NCBI GenBank assembly: GCA_015207365.1
Contig: JADEXA010000005.1
Span: 108,715 to 172,714 of the forward strand
Source: Vacuolonema iberomarrocanum LEGE 07170
GTDB lineage: Bacteria; Cyanobacteriota; Cyanobacteriia; Elainellales; Elainellaceae
DNA length: 64,000 nt
Direction of reading: 5' to 3'
A model generated the notes under the pieces. That model had not been told where the DNA came from. It saw only the letters and a list, made by a program, of their open reading frames with translations, and searched no databases. The stretch's first letter is position 1, and every line of letters starts with the position of its first letter. Positions 38,283 through 46,848 of the stretch are shown here, one piece after another. A program made the translations under genes and the position numbers.

Positions 38283-38930
38283 ATGACGCATTTCTCCTCA
38301 TCTCTGAATCACCCGATTGTGTTGGAAAGCTTTGCCATCATCGATCGCGAAATTGGAGCGCATTCGTTCTCATCTGCCGAATATGCGATTGTGCAGCGCG
38401 TCATTCACAGCACCGCAGACTTTGATTTTCGAGAGTTGGTGCACTTTAGTAGCGGGGCAATTGAGGGAGCGATCGCCGCGCTTCAGCAGGGTTGTCCTAT
38501 TATTACTGACGTCGGCATGGTGCGCCAGGGCATTGCCACCCTGGTGGCCAAAACCTTCAACAATCCCATTTGGGTAGCGGTCGAGCACGCTCCGACAGTG
38601 CCAGAGGCCGGGAAAACTCGCACCGAGATGGGAATGGAATATTACTGGAAACAACTACCCCAGGGCATTTTTGTCGTGGGCAATGCACCGACAGCATTGC
38701 TAGCACTTTGCCGCGCCTGTCGGGCAACAACCCAAAAGCCGACCCTGGTAATTGGCGCTCCGGTTGGCTTTGTTGCCGTAGAGACCGCAAAGGCGGTACT
38801 CGCCGACACCCCCGTCCCCCAAATTCGAGTAGAGGGACGCAAGGGCGGATCTCCAGTAGCCGCAGCCATTATGAATGCACTGCTGATATTGGCCTGGGAA
38901 GCGCAGGAGGGACGTGGGTGTGACACATGA
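38283..38930 (+). CDS. cobH: Precorrin-8X methylmutase (CobH/CbiC)
   Basis: A 215-residue enzyme that moves a methyl group to turn precorrin-8X into hydrogenobyrinate or cobyrinate. SFAIIDREIGAHSFSSAEYA holds the N-terminal motif. VIHSTADFDFRELVHFS near residue 41 has the conserved catalytic-site His. PIITDVGMVRQGI and VIGAPVGFVAVETAK complete the family signature. It is followed by CbiET with a 17-bp overlap, so they are translationally coupled. Confidence 0.94.
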   Translation: MTHFSSSLNHPIVLESFAIIDREIGAHSFSSAEYAIVQRVIHSTADFDFRELVHFSSGAIEGAIAALQQGCPIITDVGMVRQGIATLVAKTFNNPIWVAVEHAPTVPEAGKTRTEMGMEYYWKQLPQGIFVVGNAPTALLALCRACRATTQKPTLVIGAPVGFVAVETAKAVLADTPVPQIRVEGRKGGSPVAAAIMNALLILAWEAQEGRGCDT

Positions 38931-40233
38931 AAAAGAGACCTCCGTCACCGCTCCTATTGCCGTAGTTGGCATTGGCTTAGACGGAGCCGTAGGGCTGACG
39001 CCAGCCATGCGACAGATGGTTGAACAGGCCAAGGTTTTGGTGGGGAGCGATCGCCACCTCGCCTATTTCCCTGACCATGCCGCCGAAAAAATTGTTCTGG
39101 GTTCCATTCAGCCTGCGATCGCCCAAATTCAAGCGCGACTTTTATCTCACCCAACCCCAATGACTCCGATCTCTGTCGTTGTTCTGGCGTCGGGGGATCC
39201 GCTCTTTTTCGGGATCGGGCGATTGTTGCTCCAGCACTTTGACGCCAACCAACTGGCGTTTTATCCCCACCTCAGTTCAGTGCAACTGGCCTTTAGTCGC
39301 ATCAAGCAGCCTTGGCAAGAAGCCCATTTGTTGAGCTTACATGGGCGTTCGCCCGACCGATTGATCCAAGCATTACAGCGCGGTGAGGCGACCATTGCGC
39401 TGTTAACCGATGACATCCAAAATCCTCGGGCGATCGCCCGCCTAATTCACGACCTGGCACTGCCGTCGCGCTATCGCCTCTGGGTATGCGAAAACCTGGG
39501 TAGCCCAGCCGAGAGGGTGCGTTCATTTCTGCCAGAAACCATGCCGGAAGAAGCCTTTGCCCCCCTCACCGTCGTCATTCTGACACGGGAGAGAGAGGAG
39601 CCTGCTGCCCTCAGTCCAGCGACCTTGACCACGCTACCCGCCTTTGGCATTGCGGATTCGCTATTTCTCAGCTTTGACGATCGCCCTGGCCTGATGACCA
39701 AGCGCGAGGTGCGGGTACTGGCCCTGGGAGAGCTCAGTCTGCAAGGGGAGCCTGTGATCTGGGATATCGGTGCAGGGACGGGATCGGTGTCTGTGGAGAT
39801 AGCGCGACTCTGTCCGCGATCGTCCATCTTTGCCATCGAAAAATCAGCCGCAGGCGTTGCTCTGATCGAGCAAAACAGCCAACGCTTCCAGTGCCCCAAC
39901 ATCACCCCCTGCCATGGCCAAGCCCCAGCCGTGTTGGCCGATCTGCCCACCCCAGATCGGGTGTTTATTGGCGGCAGCGGGGGGCAGATTCTCCCCATTC
40001 TCGACCAGGTTGCCCAAGTCCTCTCGCCTCAGGGGATCGTTGTTGCAGCGATCGCCACCCTCGATCACCTTAGCGGGATCATGCAATGGCTTGATGCCCC
40101 AGCGCAACGTGATCGCTGGCAGAGTCATACACTTCAAGCTCAACTGGCACGGTCTGTGGCGATCGCCTCACTCACACGCCTGCATCCGCTCAATCCCGTC
40201 TTTTTGGTGCAGATGCGACGCTTGGTCAAGTAG
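38914..40233 (+). CDS. cobL: Precorrin-6Y C5,15-methyltransferase, CbiE-CbiT fusion
   Basis: A 439-residue fusion of CbiE (C5 methylation, residues about 10-215) and CbiT (C15 methylation and decarboxylation, about 240-430), as in CobL. The CbiE part has VLVGSDRHLAYFPDHAAEKI and VVVLASGDPLFFGIGRLLLQ. The CbiT part has the SAM motif WDIGAGTGSVSVEIARLCPR near 287 and DRVFIGGSGGQILPILDQV near 350. It acts just before the CobH step, matching the shared operon. The start codon GTG lies inside cobH; the ATG of MTHEK-like reading is not present, so the exact start is uncertain by a few codons. Confidence 0.93.
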   Translation: MGVTHEKETSVTAPIAVVGIGLDGAVGLTPAMRQMVEQAKVLVGSDRHLAYFPDHAAEKIVLGSIQPAIAQIQARLLSHPTPMTPISVVVLASGDPLFFGIGRLLLQHFDANQLAFYPHLSSVQLAFSRIKQPWQEAHLLSLHGRSPDRLIQALQRGEATIALLTDDIQNPRAIARLIHDLALPSRYRLWVCENLGSPAERVRSFLPETMPEEAFAPLTVVILTREREEPAALSPATLTTLPAFGIADSLFLSFDDRPGLMTKREVRVLALGELSLQGEPVIWDIGAGTGSVSVEIARLCPRSSIFAIEKSAAGVALIEQNSQRFQCPNITPCHGQAPAVLADLPTPDRVFIGGSGGQILPILDQVAQVLSPQGIVVAAIATLDHLSGIMQWLDAPAQRDRWQSHTLQAQLARSVAIASLTRLHPLNPVFLVQMRRLVK

Positions 40234-40396
40234 CAGGCGATCGCGACTGGGAATAGCTCCCATACGATGAGTGCTTCAACATTATCTAGAAGCAAATCAC
40301 AAAAAAATACCTGGATCACAGAGCAAACCCCGTAAACCCAGGCACATAGGTTGAAATGAGTTAAAACTGGCTGAAATCTAGAGCAGAAAAGCCAAG

Positions 40397-40798
40397 CTAC
40401 TCGTCGTCATTGTCATAGCTGCCATTCTTGTCTTTATCCAGCTGAATTAGGTGGATATGCTTGTACCCTAGCTTGATCTCGAACTCGTCGCCGGGCTGCA
40501 AACCCATCTTTTCGGTATACGTAGAACCGATGACTATTTGCCCATTTTTGTGAACACTAACGCGATAGGTCGGCTCTCTACCCCGTCCATCTTTATCGCC
40601 CTCTTTGCCAAGAGAAATTCCCCGCGCAGCGAGGAGAGCCTCATAGAAAGAGGACAAATTAACACGCGACTGCCCATTCTTCGCGACAGTTTCATAGCCG
40701 CAACGACGAGCTTTCTCCCGTGGCGTTAAGTCTCCCAGATCTTTTACCTTTTGTAGCAAAGCTTTACCGGTTAACGGTGCATTCAGTGTGTCTGCCAT
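40397..40798 (-). CDS. cyAbrB-type transcriptional regulator
   Basis: A 133-residue protein of the cyanobacterial AbrB-like family. PLTGKALLQKVKDLGDLTPR near the N-terminus and KARRCGYETVAKNGQSRVNL are its conserved segments. The AbrB-like DNA-binding part is C-terminal (VSVHKNGQIVIGSTYTEKMG, then LQPGDEFEIKLGYKHIHL), reverse to the order in Bacillus AbrB. Such proteins influence nitrogen, carbon and hydrogenase genes in other cyanobacteria; targets here are unknown. The acidic tail ends SYDNDDE. Monocistronic. Confidence 0.92.
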   Translation of the reverse strand: MADTLNAPLTGKALLQKVKDLGDLTPREKARRCGYETVAKNGQSRVNLSSFYEALLAARGISLGKEGDKDGRGREPTYRVSVHKNGQIVIGSTYTEKMGLQPGDEFEIKLGYKHIHLIQLDKDKNGSYDNDDE

Positions 40799-41946
40799 TG
40801 GTCTAATGCTTCTCCCACATCTAAGTGATCCCCTAGCTGTCCCTCAACTGCCAGATTTCATACATATCTTGAAATACTTGAAATATAGTTCCCAATTATA
40901 AAACTGAAACCTCAAAAGAGGATCTCAAATTATTCTAAATTACACCAGGATACCTTATCTAGTTAGGCTAATTCCACAGCCAGTTCTTCTCTCAAAAAAT
41001 TCCGCCAGGAAATTCGACCCAGCGAGCATATTAGCTCTCTGAATCCATGAGAATCCGCCTGCAACCTAGCTATAATTCATCGGCAGAAGGAGATTTGTTG
41101 CTCGATAGAGGGCCGTATTGGAGAATGAACAAAAAGCCCTGAAAGCGAGTAAAACACAACTACGACGGGGCTTATGGCATAAAAAAATCGTAGTTTTCTG
41201 GAAACCGGCGATCGCCCATTCGGCTCAATGCGTATCGGGTCTACCACATATCTTACTGAAGATTTTCTCTCACCTGCCTCTCAGCCACCAAAAGATTAGG
41301 AGCCGCCACAAAGACAGAACCAGTGACCCTTGAATATTGAAACTTGTGTCGGCAAAATATAGCCAAAGCGCAGTCATTTTGGGGGCAAAGCCGAGCCACA
41401 GGGTAGAGGACTTTGGTAGATACAGCCGAAACTTACTCCATATAATACGTTGATATTCTGCTGGATCCTCAAAGAAAACCAGGTATTAGTAAAGGTCAAT
41501 GTAGTCTTGCTAGGCTTGTAGCATAGAAAGAGAAAAAGGGCACAGCAAAAAATAAAGTTCAGTAATCTTTGTCATCTTTGCTTAACCTGCTACCCGTAGC
41601 GTTTCTAGACGCTAAGAAAATTCCAATTTTCTTAGCAGTAGAGAACAGTTCGGGGGTTTGAACAAGGCTAGGATGGACAAAGAAACAAAAATTAGGACGA
41701 AGGCTTGGAAAAGCGATCGGCAATGGGCTTAATCCTCTCCTGGCTCGATCAAACCAAAAGATTCACCTATCTTTTGCATCAGTCTTTTTGCAGCATCGGT
41801 TCTAAATCATCTTTTCCCGTGAAGGGGACAAGGATATTGTGGTATTGATGCCACTCAAGCTTTATCCGCTTTGCCCTTTCCCTGTTGGCGGCAAGTTCTT
41901 ATTTTTGCTGGCAACAATCTCTGCCTCTGTCTCACGATTTACTGTA
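40799..41946. other. 1.1-kb gene-free region between cyAbrB and sdhB
   Basis: No gene is supported. It should contain both divergent promoters. At 41611-41636 there is a perfect 12-bp stem (GCTAAGAAAATT against AATTTTCTTAGC) with a CC loop and no T-run. The sdhB leader from there to the start codon is long (about 310 bp), which leaves room for regulation in the transcript. Confidence 0.5.
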
Positions 41947-42960
41947 ATGAAACTTGAGTTCAAAATTGTCCGCCAAACCGAAGAAGCGTCTCCTTATATT
42001 CAGGCCTATCACCTTGATGCAGAACCCGGCAGCACGATTCTGGACTGCCTTAATCAAATTAAATGGGAGCAAGATGGTACCCTAGCGTTCCGTAAAAACT
42101 GTCGGAATACCATTTGTGGCAGTTGTTCTATGCGCATTAATGGACGCTCAGCACTGGCCTGCAAAGAGAAGGTCGGCGACGAGGTCGAGCGGCTGCAGGC
42201 GATCGCCGCTAGTACGCCCAACAGCACCAATGGCACCGTCCCCTCCATCACCGTGGCTCCCATGGGCAATATGCCGGTGATTAAAGACCTGGTCGTCGAC
42301 ATGCAAAGCTTTTGGGACAATCTGGAGGCGGTACAGCCCTACGTCAGCACCGAGGCTCGGCGCGTTCCCGAGCGAGAATTTCTGCAAACTCCTGAGGAGC
42401 GCGAACGGCTCGACCAAATGGGGAATTGCATCCTCTGTGGAGCCTGCTACTCCGAATGCAACGCGCGGGAAGTCAATCCAGATTTTGTAGGGCCCCATGC
42501 CCTGGCAAAAGCCCATCGCATGGTTGCCGATTCGCGGGATGGGCGCACTAACCAACGCTTGGAGCAATACAACAAGGACATGTCAGGGGTGTGGGGTTGT
42601 ACACGCTGCTACTACTGCGATTCCGTGTGTCCGATGGAAGTAGCTCCGATGGAGCAAATCAGCAAAATTAAGCAAGCCATCTTAGAAAAAGACACCGCAC
42701 CCTACAGCCGAGCCATTAACCATCGCCGGACGCTCGTCAATCTAGTGAAAGAAGGCGGTTGGATTGATGAACGGAAGTTTGGCTTGCGGGTCGTGGGCAA
42801 TAACTTCCGCGATTTGCAGGGCCTTGCCAGCCTGGGACCTCTGGGATTGCGGATGCTCGTCAGAGGTAAGTTTCCCCTGTTGTTTGAGCCATCCGAGGGG
42901 AAAGACGAAGTGCGATCGCTCATCGAATCCGTCAAAGCGATAGAATCGAAACATCTGTGA
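41947..42960 (+). CDS. sdhB: Succinate dehydrogenase/fumarate reductase iron-sulfur subunit
   Basis: A 337-residue SdhB subunit that passes electrons from the flavoprotein to quinone at the thylakoid or plasma membrane. The [2Fe-2S] motif is FRKNCRNTICGSCSMRINGR near residue 51, completed by LACKEK. The [4Fe-4S] and [3Fe-4S] sites follow: CILCGACYSECNA near 161, and CTRCYYCDSVCPM near 220. All cluster cysteines are kept. I use the ATG at 41947 (MKLEFKIVRQ); the upstream in-frame codons give a hydrophobic, non-family leader. An HLIP gene starts 13 bp after the stop. sdhA is not next to it. Confidence 0.94.
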   Translation: MKLEFKIVRQTEEASPYIQAYHLDAEPGSTILDCLNQIKWEQDGTLAFRKNCRNTICGSCSMRINGRSALACKEKVGDEVERLQAIAASTPNSTNGTVPSITVAPMGNMPVIKDLVVDMQSFWDNLEAVQPYVSTEARRVPEREFLQTPEERERLDQMGNCILCGACYSECNAREVNPDFVGPHALAKAHRMVADSRDGRTNQRLEQYNKDMSGVWGCTRCYYCDSVCPMEVAPMEQISKIKQAILEKDTAPYSRAINHRRTLVNLVKEGGWIDERKFGLRVVGNNFRDLQGLASLGPLGLRMLVRGKFPLLFEPSEGKDEVRSLIESVKAIESKHL

Positions 42961-42973
42961 GCAAGTGTGATGT

Positions 42974-43192
42974 ATGTCAGAAGATAATGCGATGGCAACG
43001 CCTGCCCCCCCATCTACTCCAGAAACAGAGCCGAGCATGCCCCCGACTAGTACTGAAGTCGAACCCGCATTTGGGTGGACACGGTATGCCGAAATCATCA
43101 ACGGGCGCTTCGCGATGCTTGGGTTCATATTGGTGCTGCTGATCGAACTCATTACCCACAAGGACTTCATTACCTGGTTGGGTTTAAGGTAA
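42974..43192 (+). CDS. High-light-inducible protein (HLIP/CAB-ELIP family)
   Basis: A 72-residue single-helix chlorophyll-binding protein. After a Pro/Thr-rich N-terminus the helix reads AEIINGRFAMLGFILVLLIE, which carries the ExxNxRxAMxG chlorophyll-binding motif. Such proteins protect the photosystems under light stress in the thylakoid. It starts 13 bp after sdhB, suggesting one transcript, which is an unusual neighbour for a light-stress gene. Confidence 0.93.
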   Translation: MSEDNAMATPAPPSTPETEPSMPPTSTEVEPAFGWTRYAEIINGRFAMLGFILVLLIELITHKDFITWLGLR

Positions 43193-43279
43193 GTCGGTAG
43201 CCATCAACAACCTCAATAGCCGTCAGTAAACACAGCCTCAATAGCTGTCAAGAATATAGTCATGGGTTGAGTGACTTGA

Positions 43280-43744
43280 ATGATGTCATCCTCTGAACAC
43301 GACTCCTCCCCCAACACTGCCCTTCAAACAACAGCCAAGAATCTTGGCATCCCTGTTATTCAGCGGCATATCTTTCTGTGCACCGATCCGACGAAGCCAA
43401 AATGCTGCGATCGCGACACCAGTCTTGCCGCTTGGAATTATCTCAAGAAGCGACTCAAAGAACTTGCCCTCGACACCCCGACGGACCTGCGCCCTACCTG
43501 CGTGTTCCGCACCAAAGCGGATTGTCTACGGATATGTCAGCAGGGGCCTATCATGGTCGTCTATCCCGATGGGGTGTGGTATCACAGCGCCACCGCCGAA
43601 GTCATTGAGCGCATCATCCAAGAGCACCTGCTGAACAACACCGTGGTTCAAGATTATGCGTTTGTAGTGCATCCGCTAACGGTGGAACCGGATCCGGCAG
43701 CGATCGCCTCTACCCCTGCATCAGCGAATGGTTCCGATAGATAG
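43280..43744 (+). CDS. Thioredoxin-like [2Fe-2S] ferredoxin
   Basis: A 154-residue protein with the thioredoxin-like ferredoxin fold. [18 protein letters not shown] near residue 28 supplies two to three cysteines, and [19 protein letters not shown] near 90 supplies others, with CVFRTKADC before it. The Cys-x10-12-Cys and Cys-x3-Cys spacing is that of these [2Fe-2S] proteins (like NuoE or Aquifex ferredoxin). [19 protein letters not shown] is the family signature. It is likely an electron carrier or regulatory Fe-S protein. It follows the HLIP gene by 87 bp on the same strand. Confidence 0.88.
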   Translation: MMSSSEHDSSPNTALQTTAKNLGIPVIQRHIFLCTDPTKPKCCDRDTSLAAWNYLKKRLKELALDTPTDLRPTCVFRTKADCLRICQQGPIMVVYPDGVWYHSATAEVIERIIQEHLLNNTVVQDYAFVVHPLTVEPDPAAIASTPASANGSDR

Positions 43745-43940
43745 GTCGTTAGGCAATCGCGTCGTTGTGAACTCGGTGATTCGTCTGCAGGGGGAGCGAT
43801 CGCCATCATGGATAACTGTTTCCGCCTCATAGCTGAAATCAACGGTGGCATCGTCGTAAATCGCTAACGCCCTACAATTGAGCCAGGATTGGGCACCGTT
43901 GATAGCATTCAGTTGATAGCATTCAAATGAGGTTAACGTG

Positions 43941-44612
43941 ATGGTTCAAACCCCAACTCAGTACGTCACTCAAGACGAGTTTGAGTGGCTTTGCCGAGAA
44001 CATCCCAATCACATCATTGAATGCACAGCCCAAGGAGAATTGGTAAACGCGACACCTGTGGGGGGAGAGGGCAGTAGCCGCGAGGCCGATTTGATTGGCG
44101 ATCTGATCATTTGGAATCGGCAAACGAAACTGGGAAAAGTGTTTAGTTCTCAAGGAGCTTTCAAACTACCCTTTGGCTCAACCCGAGCAGCCGATGTTGC
44201 CTGGGTGCAACAAAATCGCTGGGACGCATTGACCCTCAAACAACGGATTGGCTTCCCGCCGATCTGTCCCGATTTTGTGATTGAGCTGCGATCGCAATCT
44301 ATCGTCAATGGCACAGTCAAGCCTCAACCCTTGGGAGAGCCGCGTACAAAAATGACTGATATCAAATCCGGTTGAAGAACCCAAATATCGTTTTAGCCCG
44401 CTGCTGTGCAGCGGGCTAAAACGATATTTGGGTTCTTCAACCGGATTTGATATGAATACATAGCGAGTGGGTTGCAGCTGGGCTGGCTGATTAATCCGCA
44501 AGATCAGCAGGTTGAAATTTACCGGGCACGACAAGCCGTCGAGATGGTGGCAATGCCTACGGTTTTGTCTAGCGAAGCTGTATTACCTGGATTCGAACTG
44601 CTCTGTCAGTAA
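43941..44612 (+). pseudogene. Uma2-family endonuclease gene interrupted by a family A palindrome
   Basis: The frame starts at ATG 43941 (GAGG 8 nt before) and encodes a Uma2-type (DUF820) protein: MVQTPTQYVTQDEFEWLCRE, SSREADLIGDLIIWNRQ, then CPDFVIELRSQS near residue 115, with the PD-(D/E)xK-type Asp and Glu. At 44358-44453 a 96-bp family A element enters the frame and gives a TGA at 44373. After it, in the same frame, the gene continues as EYIASGLQLGWLINPQDQQV and ends ...GFELLCQ at 44612. Removing the element gives KMTEYIASG and a protein of about 191 residues, the normal family length. So the gene is intact except for this insert. A truncated product would lack its C-terminal third. Confidence 0.9.
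44358..44453. repeat. Palindromic element, family A, copy 6, inside Uma2 gene
   Basis: GATATCAAATCCGGTTGAAG through TTCAACCGGATTTGATAT, with the inner hairpin ATATCGTTTTAGCCCGCTGC against GCAGCGGGCTAAAACGATAT. Here the left arm reads GGTTGAAGAACCC instead of the usual GGTTAAACAGCCGTAAAACCC, so the whole element is a near-perfect palindrome. No clear target duplication is seen beyond a possible single G. Confidence 0.92.
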
Positions 44613-44749
44613 CCAACGCAGTTGGTGAGAGTTTGCCCAGAAACTAGATTCTGCAATGCCAGTCATCGCTGTAACCTTACACCTTTAGGTTGAAGCCAAC
44701 GCTTTTTTGCCTCAGCGCGTAGCACTGCACTATGCAGATAGCCTCTGAA

Positions 44750-44820
44750 AGGCGGCACCCGGATTCGAACCGGGGGTGGAGATTTTGCAGACCTCTGCCT
44801 TACCACTTGGCCATGCCGCC
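44750..44820 (-). tRNA. trnC: tRNA-Cys (anticodon GCA)
   Basis: The reverse strand folds into a 71-nt cloverleaf. The acceptor stem is GGCGGCA with TGCCGCC. The D arm lies in TGGCCAAGTGGTAAGGC. The anticodon stem GAGGT/ATCTC encloses CTGCAAA. The T arm is CCCGGTTCGAATCCGGG. CCA is not encoded. The anticodon loop gives GCA, so Cys. Confidence 0.95.
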
Positions 44821-44908
44821 ACGCTTCGCGAGCTGAGTTTATGGGTAAAGCCAAAAACACAACCGAATAATAAGTATATCAGACGGGTGAGGAGTGAAAA
44901 CGGAATAA

Positions 44909-44940
44909 GTGCCCAGGAGAGCGATCGCCCTCCTGGGCAC
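44909..44940 (-). terminator. Hairpin after the M15 peptidase gene, HIP1 in the loop
   Basis: GTGCCCAGGAG and CTCCTGGGCAC pair perfectly (11 bp) around a loop containing GCGATCGC. On the reverse strand TTATTCCGTTTT follows, a weak T-rich tail. It lies 36 bp after the peptidase stop codon. Confidence 0.6.
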
Positions 44941-44975
44941 CCATCAAACGACTCGGTCAAGGTTTTGAACTAGGT

Positions 44976-46043
44976 CTAAAAACCCCATTTGCGGCGAGGC
45001 CCCACATCCAGGTGAATGATATGGGAACGGTTTCCGGCATAGGTGCCAACACCACCGGGCCACCAGGCAATCAGCTCCCGGGCAACCTGACGACCATTCA
45101 TCCCAGAGACCACCAGATCGGCTGCCCTGCCGCCGAGGTGCTGGCTGCGGCGTGCGCCACCGACGCGGCTGTTGAAGGGTTCAGGCCGATACCAGGAGGT
45201 GACGCGGAACGAACGACCAAGCTGCTCTCTTGCTTGTTGCAGCGGTTTAGCCAGAGCAAGGATATTGTCTACTTCCGCTTTGGTTCTGGGGATGCGGGAG
45301 CCATTCTTGGTAGCTTCTGCCCAATTAAAGTTGCCGTTGGGAATGATGGGCTGTGCGAGATACACCGTGCCATGGCCAGGTAGATCGATCGTGGGGCCAC
45401 TGAATGTTTTTGAAGCTGACGCCGCCGTTGCTGAAGCAGTTGAAGAAGCAGGCGTACCGGCTGGCACCGGACGGTTGCGGGCTTCTGGGAGGGGATACAC
45501 CACATCGTCATCAAACTCAACCTGGGCATGTTTTTCATCCACATACCAGGTGCTCAAGCCATTGATGAACTCGCGGCGATCGCCGATGGCAAAGCGAATA
45601 TGGTCGTTGAATTCCCCCGAGGCATCGGCCCAGGCATAGGAATGCAACTCAAACGTCATGCCGTCTTTGACCTCATGCTTTTCCTCGTCGGTTAGCTCTG
45701 AAGCATCGACGGGGCGACGTTTCACCACCGTATCTTCTGTAATGCGCAAGATTTGAATGGCTGTTTGTTCCTCCCAGGGATACACCAATTTGCCATCAAA
45801 TTCGACTTCAATGTCTCGATTGAAGACATACCAGGTGTTGAACCCGTTGATGTTGTCATCCTTTAATGCAAAGCGAACATGCTCGTTAAAATTTCCCTCA
45901 TCATCAGCCCAGGCGTAAGAATGAATAGGGTAGACCGTTCCAGACTCTACCGTATAAAGCTGGTCATCGGGCAATTCATGGGATTGTTCAGGCTGACGTT
46001 TGAGCAGGGTATCTTTGACGACTTTAAGAACTTGATTAGCCAT
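44976..46043 (-). CDS. D-Ala-D-Ala carboxypeptidase-like M15A protein with duplicated N-terminal module
   Basis: A 355-residue protein. Residues 1-90 and 91-185 are a tandem repeat: LKVVKDTLLKRQPEQSHELP aligns with LRITEDTVVKRRPVDASELT, and HSYAWADDEGNFNEHVRFAL with HSYAWADASGEFNDHIRFAI. An Ala/Ser/Thr/Pro-rich linker follows. The C-terminal domain has SWYRPEPFNSRVGGARRSQH and LGGRAADLVVSG, then HIIHLDVGPRRKWGF, the zinc ligands of peptidase family M15A. It should act on peptidoglycan stem peptides, yet no signal peptide is visible, which is odd. The start is ATG 46043. Confidence 0.8.
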   Translation of the reverse strand: MANQVLKVVKDTLLKRQPEQSHELPDDQLYTVESGTVYPIHSYAWADDEGNFNEHVRFALKDDNINGFNTWYVFNRDIEVEFDGKLVYPWEEQTAIQILRITEDTVVKRRPVDASELTDEEKHEVKDGMTFELHSYAWADASGEFNDHIRFAIGDRREFINGLSTWYVDEKHAQVEFDDDVVYPLPEARNRPVPAGTPASSTASATAASASKTFSGPTIDLPGHGTVYLAQPIIPNGNFNWAEATKNGSRIPRTKAEVDNILALAKPLQQAREQLGRSFRVTSWYRPEPFNSRVGGARRSQHLGGRAADLVVSGMNGRQVARELIAWWPGGVGTYAGNRSHIIHLDVGPRRKWGF

Positions 46044-46157
46044 AATCACAAAAGAGATAGATGCATGGATGTTGACGTTACAGTCCTTATAAAACCAGCA
46101 ATGCGCAACGGATGAAGCGATGTAAGGCGATCGCCTTACATCGGCACAAACCATCAA

Positions 46158-46473
46158 ACATCTGGTTCGAGAAGGACGTTGGCAAACTGATTAATTAGAA
46201 GGAGGGAGGCTGCGATTATATCAAGGCAAGGGAAAATCGCATCTAGTCTAAGCTAGAGTGGCCTAGAAAAGAATCAAGTTTGCTCATAACTCATTGTATG
46301 GAATAGTGGAACCGATACTTTTCGTCTAACGTTTAATTTTTATTGAAAGTTTACAAATTATTTTTTATATCTTCGCGTTACTTAGTGAGATTAAATCTCA
46401 GTTTTTCATGCGGCAAAAGATGAGCAAATAACAAATAAGTCGGTCGGTGCAATTAAACCGAAAATCCCACAAG
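46158..46473. other. Gene-free AT-rich region upstream of an orphan terminator
   Basis: No gene is supported. AT-rich patches around 46330-46370 (TTTATTGAAAGTTTACAAAT) could hold a promoter. A clean terminator at 46474 has no gene on its strand, which would fit a short untranslated transcript, but no RNA family is recognised. Confidence 0.4.
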
Positions 46474-46497
46474 CCTGCGCGAGCGGCGCAGGTTTTT
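46474..46497 (+). terminator. Orphan intrinsic terminator
   Basis: CCTGCGC pairs with GCGCAGG around GAGCG, followed by TTTTT. No rightward gene ends upstream of it; the nearest genes are the leftward peptidase and the rightward kinase. Confidence 0.7.
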
Positions 46498-46524
46498 AGG
46501 ATCCGGCTTTTCATCATGCCAAGG

Positions 46525-46638
46525 TACTAATATCAAATCCGGTTAAACAGGCGTAAAACCCAAATATTGTTTTCGCCCGCTGCAATGCAGCGGGCGAAAA
46601 CAATATTTGGGTTCTTCAACCGGATTTGATATTAGTAC
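46525..46638. repeat. Palindromic element, family A, copy 7
   Basis: The element ATATCAAATCCGGTTAAACA through TTCAACCGGATTTGATAT is extended by GTACTA on the left and TAGTAC on the right, so the symmetry covers 114 bp. The inner hairpin is ATATTGTTTTCGCCCGCTGC against GCAGCGGGCGAAAACAATAT, again with paired changes (TTG with CAA). Confidence 0.9.
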
Positions 46639-46848
46639 TTTTATTCTTTCACACTCGTCTTGAGTGAGTTGTCTACGCAGCTTGCAGCAAAGGAATTTTA
46701 GCAATTCAATAAATCAGCTCTAAGCCCTTGTTTATCGATGATATAACTCTCGGTAGACGGCATCATGCTGGCTTTGTGGCATCGTCAAAGTACGATAAAT
46801 CAAGCCATATCAGCGATCGCGAATAGAATGAGGAAGAAGAGTGACGTA

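Noticed and set aside
40260..40340. Terminator after the cyAbrB gene
   Set aside because: CCTGG/CCAGG with a T-run on the reverse strand exists, but the loop is very long and the stem short.
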